DNA of 64,000 nt from Triplophysa rosa (taxonomy: Eukaryota > Chordata > Actinopteri > Cypriniformes > Nemacheilidae): NCBI RefSeq assembly GCF_024868665.1, contig NC_079904.1:23833700-23897699 (forward strand), read 5' to 3'. A program made the position numbers and the translations under genes. Below the pieces are notes generated by a model. The model had not been told where the DNA came from, did no database searches, and saw only the letters and a program-made list of their open reading frames with translations. How positions within the stretch are numbered: position 1 is the first letter of the stretch; every line of letters starts with the position of its first letter. This document shows positions 57,801 to 64,000 of the stretch, one piece after another.

Positions 57801-60800
57801 AAGTGGAATCATTGCAGAATATTGAGTGATGTTCACTTCGCAGGGCACTTACGATCGTATTGAACAAACCTGTGAACGGAATAAGAGAAAATGTGCAAAG
57901 CGGGGGGTCGCGAGGACCAGGATTAAGAACCGCTGGCCTATGTTAATATCAAACATACAGCATGAGCGTCTCACGCATAAAACACATTCTTACAACTTAC
58001 TTGCTTTTCAATATAATACAATATACCTTTAAAATAAAATTGAGCAAAACAAGTCAATAAAAAATTGAGTCCTCTCCCTGGGCCTGAAAGAATGTAATGT
58101 TTAATGCAATCAATAAATGAAAGGCTGCTGACAACAGTGAATATATGACTATTAATGCAACATTATACTGTGATATACTGTGCTATAGAGCAATACAAGT
58201 CCTTGCAATATTACTTTAGTACTGTCACTAAAATGCCAGCACTTTATCTGAAAAAACAAAACTTAAGCACAAATGTCTGTTGTTGAACACACAAACACAT
58301 CTCAATATCATTACAGTACATTGGGCTCTGAAGGTCAAAGGGTGTAAGGGGCTAAGATTTCCCATTACAGGGTACACGGTTGTGCTCAAATGAACACTGG
58401 CAACAGAATGTATGGTGCCAGTTAACATGTTCAGAAATAATAAAAAAACTAAACTAAACAACAAACAAGGCTCTCCAAATGTTAAACCACAATTTGCCAT
58501 ATATATTTTCTGTTTACAAATAGCAATAATCTTGTCTAACAATGTCATAGCTTGGAAAATTGAAGTTTATGACTTCACAGAACAGAAGGTTTTGTTGTCA
58601 AACGTGTTCAGATTTCTCATGTGATGATGTCCTACAGAAAAGAGCTTGTGAAGGTAAGCAGCATCTTTCTGACAAACTATAATGATGTGGTTCACTTCAA
58701 TGACTGAAGTTTAAATGGGTGGTGCAACGGTGTGTCATGCATTCTGACTTCTTTACAATGTTAAACGTGCTGTCTTCTCATGCTTAACATGGTCAACTTG
58801 TCAAAAAACGAGTTGGACGTATGACTTGGTATTTTTGTGTTCGATACACTCCCCCAGCGATCGGACAGGTTTCTGAAAGTTTTTTTCAAACATATAAAAC
58901 TGTTTCGTAACAATTTTTCTTAGTCCCTTATTGGACAATTCTCCCGGAAAAACACGCGGCAGCAAGGAGAGCAGGAGAAGGAGCATGCGCAGACGTCACT
59001 TTCACTTGTGTGCAGGAGAGAAAGAGAGCATACGTTCGCGAAGTTCAGGTGTTTGTTTGTTCACTGCATTTGGGTGATGAATGATATATAAACGGTCAGT
59101 GTTGTGCAAGTTACTTCCAAACTGTAATACATTACAGATTACTTGATACTGTTATTTAAAAGTAATCCCTTACCTTGCAGTATTACTGTCTCAGAATTGT
59201 AATACGTTACATGACTCCTGTATCACTTTTGAGTTACTTTCACAGAAATAACTACAGAAGTAGAACTAAACATTCTAAAATGACAAAATGTCTTTGTATT
59301 TTTGTATTTTCAAAATACAAAATACTTTTTGCCAATCAACCTCTAGACTGCTGATTTCTTGAATTAACTAGGATATACAAAAATAAATACAAAAAATACT
59401 AAGATTAAATGCATTTAAATACAAAATACTATTACAAAATAATAGTATTTTGTATTTCAAATGTATGTATTTGAAATACTACCCATCCATGCAGTCTAAT
59501 ACGGCGGTTGATTGGCAAAAAGTATTTTAGTTTGAAAAAACAAAAATACTAAGATTAAACACATTTAAATAAATTAAACATTTTAAACAGCAGATTAAGC
59601 ATACTGTCATATTTTACACCCTGATGGGAAGACTTGTTGGGGGTCCCTTGTTAGGGATGCACGATATCGGAATCGGCCGACAAATGGTCATTCTTAATGT
59701 TATCAGTATCGGTCCAATAATAAATCCAGGCCGATATGTTAAAGCCATAAATCATTTTCTCTGAGAAATGATTTTACTTCACTTACTGCTATTAGAGAAT
59801 CGTTCATTAATAGGCTTGGTACATGATTTTTGCATAAAAATAACTAAATGTAAATGTCTTGTTTTTCTGAAGTCAATGTTTTGAGATAAAGGCAGCTGTC
59901 CTCTTTTAGCCTTTTCTTTCAGGCTTAGAAAAATGTATATTAATATTAAGATATATATGTATATCGGCCAATATATCGGTTAATAGCTTTCCATGTTAAA
60001 GGGATAGTTCACCCAAAAATGATCATTCTGTCATGAATTACTCACTCTCTAGTTGTTCCAAACCTGTATAAATGTATTTGTTTGACTGAACACAGAGAAA
60101 GATATTTGGACAAATGCTTGTAACCAAACAGTTCTTAATGGACCCCACCGACTAGTAGGAAAAATGACAATGGTAGCCCAAGCGCCCCAGAACTGTTTGC
60201 TGTTCTACATTCTTCAAAATATCTTCTTTTGTGTTCAACAGATCAAAAAATTCTTAAGTTATTTTTCCGCCTATGGTCGTCAATGGGGTCCAAGAACTGT
60301 TTGGTTATAAGCATTCTTCCAAATATCTTTTTCTGTGTTTATCCTAAAGAAATCTATACAGATTTGAAACAAACAGAGGTGAGTAAATGATGACAGAATT
60401 TTTATTTATGGGCGAACTATCCCTTTAAAGAATGATCAGTTAGCGACCAAACTTTTAAGCATTATCATATCACATATCACACCACTCTTTAATATCATGC
60501 AGCCCTAGTGAGTAAATGATGATGTGAGCATCAGATGATGTGCAGTGAGAAGCAGTTTATGAAAATGATGAGTGAGTGACCAGTGACGTGATGTACTGCA
60601 CACAGATGATGTATCAGATTATGATGATGATGTACAGTGACAGATTATGATGCACTGCGAGACATATTATGTACCAGATTATGATGATGTACAGCTCATG
60701 ATGCACCCTGAGTGACAGATGATGTGCTGTGAGTAAAATGATGATATGCAGTGTGTATTAGATTATGATCACGTGCGAAGGTTAAAATGAACAGTGATAT

Positions 60801-61299
60801 CAGACGATGTAGAGCAGTAATAGTTGATAGGCATGCAGTCAGTGCCAGATGATGTGCAGTTATAACTGTAGTTTTAATTATGCCGCTGTGCGTGCGCTGC
60901 GTGCTTGTTTACAGTCCTGCGCGAGATGCACACATTAGCCTGACTGATCGAGACAAATAACGACACCGAATACGCGACACACCCGCTACACGCGTGCTAT
61001 CACATCAAGGGTACTGTTATTATTCGTTGTATACAGAACCCCGTTAGTTATCACGGCAGAGGTTATCGTATTTCAGTCGCTGTGCGCATGTTTATGAGTG
61101 CAGCTGCGCCGTGTTTTGTCAGACAATCTGCACGTACCTGACAGAACTCATAGCAGTACTGCGACGCGAGCTCGTCAGGCGACTCCGCGCTGTTTTTCAA
61201 AGTCGCCGCTATCTCTTCCAGACGCGCTGAGAATGCGCTTAAAGCGTCGGAAGCGTCGACCCGCTCGCCGTGGTCCTGCTCGGCCTCCTCGTCCGCCAT
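48834..61299 (-). CDS. znf292: Zinc finger protein 292 ortholog (large C2H2 transcription factor)
   Basis: Eight exons in consistent phase give 2621 residues (human ZNF292: about 2720): 61138-61299, 57110-57264, 56930-57008, 56666-56801, 56389-56591, 56021-56157, 55772-55913 and the 6852-nt last exon 48834-55685. The start MADEEAEQ matches human. Residues 55-420 are the helical N-terminal region (CRQMSLLSKTVFHL, VKRSCQLTEFLLEPTVD, WPFDPEFWDWKTLKRHCLGL). I count 16 C2H2 fingers, for example CVLCDKEF...H, CQYCRRQF...H, CQICNKAFTRNSNLRAHYLTIH and CVHHGCVAAF...H, clustered at both ends of the large exon. An AT-hook (KRRRGRPRK) and the conserved FKPMGFEVSFLQFLEES follow. ZNF292 is a nuclear DNA-binding transcription regulator. 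Fish have two copies (a and b); I cannot tell which this is. It looks intact. Confidence 0.95.
57345..57470. repeat. Fragment of an interspersed element
   Basis: The start TTAGGGCTGGGCGATTTGGC and the following GATTTCGATTTTT words are typical of the edge of a fish repeat. It lies in intron 1 of znf292 and the partner edge is not found. A related edge (CATCGCAGCCCTCTGAATCG) lies at the very end of the window, about 63930-64000, cut off by the window boundary. Confidence 0.4.
59100..59260. repeat. Repeat of the GTTACTT/GTAATACATTAC type
   Basis: AGTTACTTCCAAACTGTAAT, AAAAGTAATCCCTTACC and TTTGAGTTACTTTCACAG are familiar from a widespread fish hAT-like element. No ends could be fixed. Bases 59285-59600 continue with several copies of ACAAAATAC and AATACTAAGATTAAA words in both orientations. 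Confidence 0.4.
59645..60512. mobile_element. Inverted-repeat element carrying a nested MITE
   Basis: The left edge TTAGGGATGCACGATATCGG is matched in inverted form by ATATCATGCAGCCCTAGTG on the right. Inside, 59997-60428 is a complete copy of the MITE family seen at 17573 (GGGATAGTTCACCCAAAAAT to GGGCGAACTATCCCTTTAA). The MITE therefore inserted later into the outer element. Intron 1 of znf292. Confidence 0.65.
60505..60870. repeat. Degenerate tandem repeat (CAGATGATGTGCAGTGA-like)
   Basis: Variants of AGATGATGTGCAGTGAG, CAGATTATGATGATGTAC and AGTGACAGATTATG recur at irregular spacing over about 360 bases. The array lies about 270 bases downstream of znf292 exon 1 in the direction of transcription. 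No ORF is present. Confidence 0.55.
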
Positions 61300-62070
61300 C
61301 TTCACTAACAATTCCGCCGCGTACGCACAGCGTGTCACGTGACGAAAAATCACCGTGCGTCCTGACGCACAGGTCAAGTCACGTGTCTCCCCTCAGCAGC
61401 GGACTGGGGATTTTTCATTCAACGCAGCTAAAAGGGTTAAAAGCCTGACTAAAAAGCGTAAAGGAAACCAGAGGCGGTTATTTATTTCTTAATGGGGGAG
61501 TAGCTTCACTACGCTGAATAAACTTAGATACAAAATAGTGTATAATGTAATGGTTCGCTTGTCTGCTAATCTTCAACATATTTAACTCTAAACAATGCAC
61601 TTGTTGGTAACTGTATGCGCTGAAGTCATTAAAGTGCCTCGCTTGACCCAAGTCCTTTTGTGCATTGTTTTTTCCAGTGGTAGAAGAGCGTATTTCAAGT
61701 TTGCCATTATGTTTCGACTACATTCATGCAGCGCTGCGTGCGCAGACCGATCGGTGTTTAACGTCAAAGTACCGCCAGAACTATTCGAAAGCTGTTACTC
61801 TCGCGGTGCTTCAACGTCATAAACCGATCGGTTTGCGCAGCGCCGTATGAAGTCAATCACTCGGGTGTAGGTTTTGTGCGTATATTGTAAAACCACGGAA
61901 TCACTCAAATTTAAGTTTGGGAATAAATCAAAACAATGTTACATTTGATCATCTATAGTGTGGCAGGTGGCCACCCTTTGTCTACAATAATTTACAGAAA
62001 TGTTCTTTTGTCATTTTATCAAGCAGCTTCTTAAGGTCTAGCCCTGAGATGTTTATACACCCAGCTAACA
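61300..62070. other. znf292 promoter side and adjacent unique sequence
   Basis: Bases 61130-61400 are clearly richer in CpG (GTCACGTGACG, CGTCCTGACG) than the rest of the window, consistent with a CpG-rich promoter of a widely expressed gene. Bases 61680-61860 contain two inverted words around CAGCGCTGCG and GCGCAGCGCC with ACCGATCGG, probably a small inverted repeat. Confidence 0.45.
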
Positions 62071-62074
62071 ATTT

Positions 62075-62385
62075 TTGGTTCCCAGAGCGTTCCCCTAACG
62101 TTAGTTTTTGGGTACCAGAACGTTCCCCTATCGTTAGTTTTTGGTTCCCAGAACGTTATTTTCTAAGGTTCGGTTTTGGTTCTCCGGGAAAGTTTTCTTT
62201 ACGTTAATAGAACGTTCGTTTCTGGTTCCCAGAACGTTATGGGAACCAAAAAATAACATTAGGGGAACGTTACCCTAACGTTATAGAAACCATGAAACTA
62301 ACGTTTTATTTCCGTAAAGATAACCAAAAACAAACCTTAAAAAACTTTCTGGGAACCAGAAACTAACGATAGGGGTTATCCAAAA
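62075..62385. repeat. Palindromic repeat built of GGTTCCCAGAACGTT units
   Basis: The left half holds four copies of TTTTTGGTTCCCAGAACGTT-like units. The right half holds their inverted counterparts (GGAACCAGAAACTAACG, AGGGGAACGTTACCC). The centre is near 62240. This gives a large hairpin-forming, non-coding element typical of fish MITEs. Confidence 0.7.
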
Positions 62386-62699
62386 ATATTTTTCTCGGTC
62401 CGTTTGGCCTCACTACACGTCAGTAATGAATACATCCATGCTGTGTTTTTACCCATCACTTGTCTAGTCTAATTAAAATAAGTAAAATACATCACCCCAC
62501 ACAATATGGAGGCTTAAATCAATGCATTAGATTATTCTTTTAGCCTAATAAATACTTTTTCATTACTGAAGTAGCCTAATTTTCGATTTAAACAGCACAG
62601 TATATCATTTCTATTAAAACCACACTGTGTGTAGCCTAACGCTACCTCAACATCAGACATTAGGCTATAAATATTGAAATAAAATAACCAATGACTTCA

Positions 62700-62975
62700 A
62701 CATAGTGTTGCTTTCGTCAACGAAAATTATGACTAAATATGGTCGTCAACGAACCTTTATCACGTGACGAAAACGAGACGAGACGCAACGTAAATGCTGG
62801 TCATGTGACGATGACTATAATTAAATGTATAATGCAATATTGTTGACGAATAAAACCGAGACTAAATGTGGTTTACAAAATAAAAACTATGCTAAAATGT
62901 CTCTTCATTTTCGTTGACCAAAACGAGACGAGACGAAATGTTATAACGTTATTTCGCCTTATGCTTTAACCTAGA
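62700..62975. repeat. Interspersed repeat (GACGAAAACGAGACGAGACG)
   Basis: CGTCAACGAAAATTATGAC near the start and CATTTTCGTTGACCAAAACG near the end are inverted relatives. GACGAAAACGAGACGAGACG occurs twice with small changes. It is non-coding. Confidence 0.6.
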
Positions 62976-63239
62976 TGCGGAGCGGAATCCTGTTATTTAA
63001 ATGTCATCTGGCTGTTCTGCGCGTCTGAGTGAATTATGTGCACAGTTTAAAATACAACACGAGTGATGGTCCAGGATTTATCTGGGTCTGCACTGTATGA
63101 GGAAGGATATGAACACATGAACTTCATCTCCAGTCAGAGTTGCTCTGAGAGTTTATTTTACGAGCGTTTACTGTTTGAGTGAAGCTATCGGCAAACAAGC
63201 GTCTCCCCAAAGACCCGTCAAAATAAAAGTCCCGTTAAA

Positions 63240-63445
63240 TTGAACACTCAGACAAAAAATACTTTAGTGAACTATAGTATTTGCTATTGAAAATTGTAGT
63301 GCCCTTGTAGTAAATTGATAAACACTGTATACTATAGTAAAGTTCAAAAACACGATAGTATCTAAGAATTTTACTGTAGTTTACTATAGTAAATACAATA
63401 GTATACTACAGTAATTTATGTGGACAAATATACCACTATTGTATA
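63240..63445. repeat. Short palindrome-rich element (ACTATAGTA words)
   Basis: CTATAGTA, TACTATAG and TACTGTAGT words recur about ten times in both orientations over 200 bases. This suggests a small inverted-repeat element. The remainder to the window end shows no gene. Confidence 0.5.
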
Positions 63446-64000
63446 GTAAAAAAGGAAAAACACACAAATTAGAAAAAATTAAATAAATTTAGGTAGTGTA
63501 AAAATTACATGGCCCTAATTTATCCATCTGTATGTAACATGAATGTCTTTTGTCAGTTACCTGCCTTTTCATGATGAACTGCACTTGCATAATTTTTTAT
63601 AATGATGACAACTGACAATTTATACTTGTGCTCCTACTGTTTGGCCTGTGCTACCAAACTTTAAACCTCTTTAGCTCCAGTGCTATGTGCAAAAAAAGTC
63701 TGCATTAATTTACTGCATTCTGTATGCTACTACAGGGCACTGAGGGCAGTCACTCTTTTCCTGTTGGTTCTTTGCAATGCTGGCAAATGTAACCTTTCAG
63801 TTGACTTGCGAAATCACTTCCATTTGTTTTATTAATAAAGGATATTGGAAGTAAAATTGTTATGGGTACGTTCACGTACTTTGATTTTAATAATCACACA
63901 GCAAGAAAAATAAAATTTGTATAGGAAAAAGCTGCATCGAGAATCATTTTATCATTGCATCGCAGCCCTCTGAATCGTAATCGCATCGTGATGTGCCTCG

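Overview
This is nuclear DNA from a bony fish, almost certainly a cyprinid (carp, barb or danio type). The protein-coding genes are vertebrate genes with many introns and GT-AG junctions. The non-coding DNA is packed with repeats familiar from cyprinids: a tRNA-derived SINE of the HAmo type, L2 LINE copies, a Tc1 transposon, and many short inverted-repeat elements. There is nothing bacterial and no virus.

Layout. (1) 0.4-4.3 kb: a finTRIM-like E3 ligase gene on the + strand, with its first codons cut off by a hAT-like element end and a stop codon inside its SPRY exon. (2) 5.5-10.4 kb: rpf2, a 60S ribosome assembly factor, ten exons on the - strand, with a Tc1 copy (itself carrying a LINE tail) in intron 1. 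(3) 10.8-11.8 kb: a broken relic of a second TRIM gene. (4) 11.8-15.9 kb: repeats only. (5) 15.9-39.0 kb: one long - strand gene that I could assemble as 22 exons in consistent phase. Its predicted 1692-residue protein joins a CRAL-TRIO/spectrin-like head to a complete 374-residue actin fold at the C-terminus. One in-frame TAA interrupts exon 12. A decayed L2 LINE, an assembly N and a local duplication lie in the intron at the seam. (6) 41.0-41.6 kb: smim8. (7) 44.4-46.1 kb: a beta connexin, best called gjb7. (8) 48.8-61.3 kb: znf292, eight exons, 2621 residues, 16 zinc fingers. (9) 61.4-64 kb: repeats.

The ZNF292 - GJB7 - SMIM8 order is that of human chromosome 6q14-15, which supports these three names. 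The genes are ordinary independent vertebrate loci, not an operon. The item that stands out is the CRAL-TRIO/spectrin/actin gene. I know of no described vertebrate gene with this architecture, although primate POTE-actins show that actin fusions can arise. Its actin part keeps the nucleotide-binding and hydrolysis residues, has no net length change against beta-actin, and keeps three intron positions typical of vertebrate actin genes. Exon coordinates were worked out by eye from splice signals, phase and homology.
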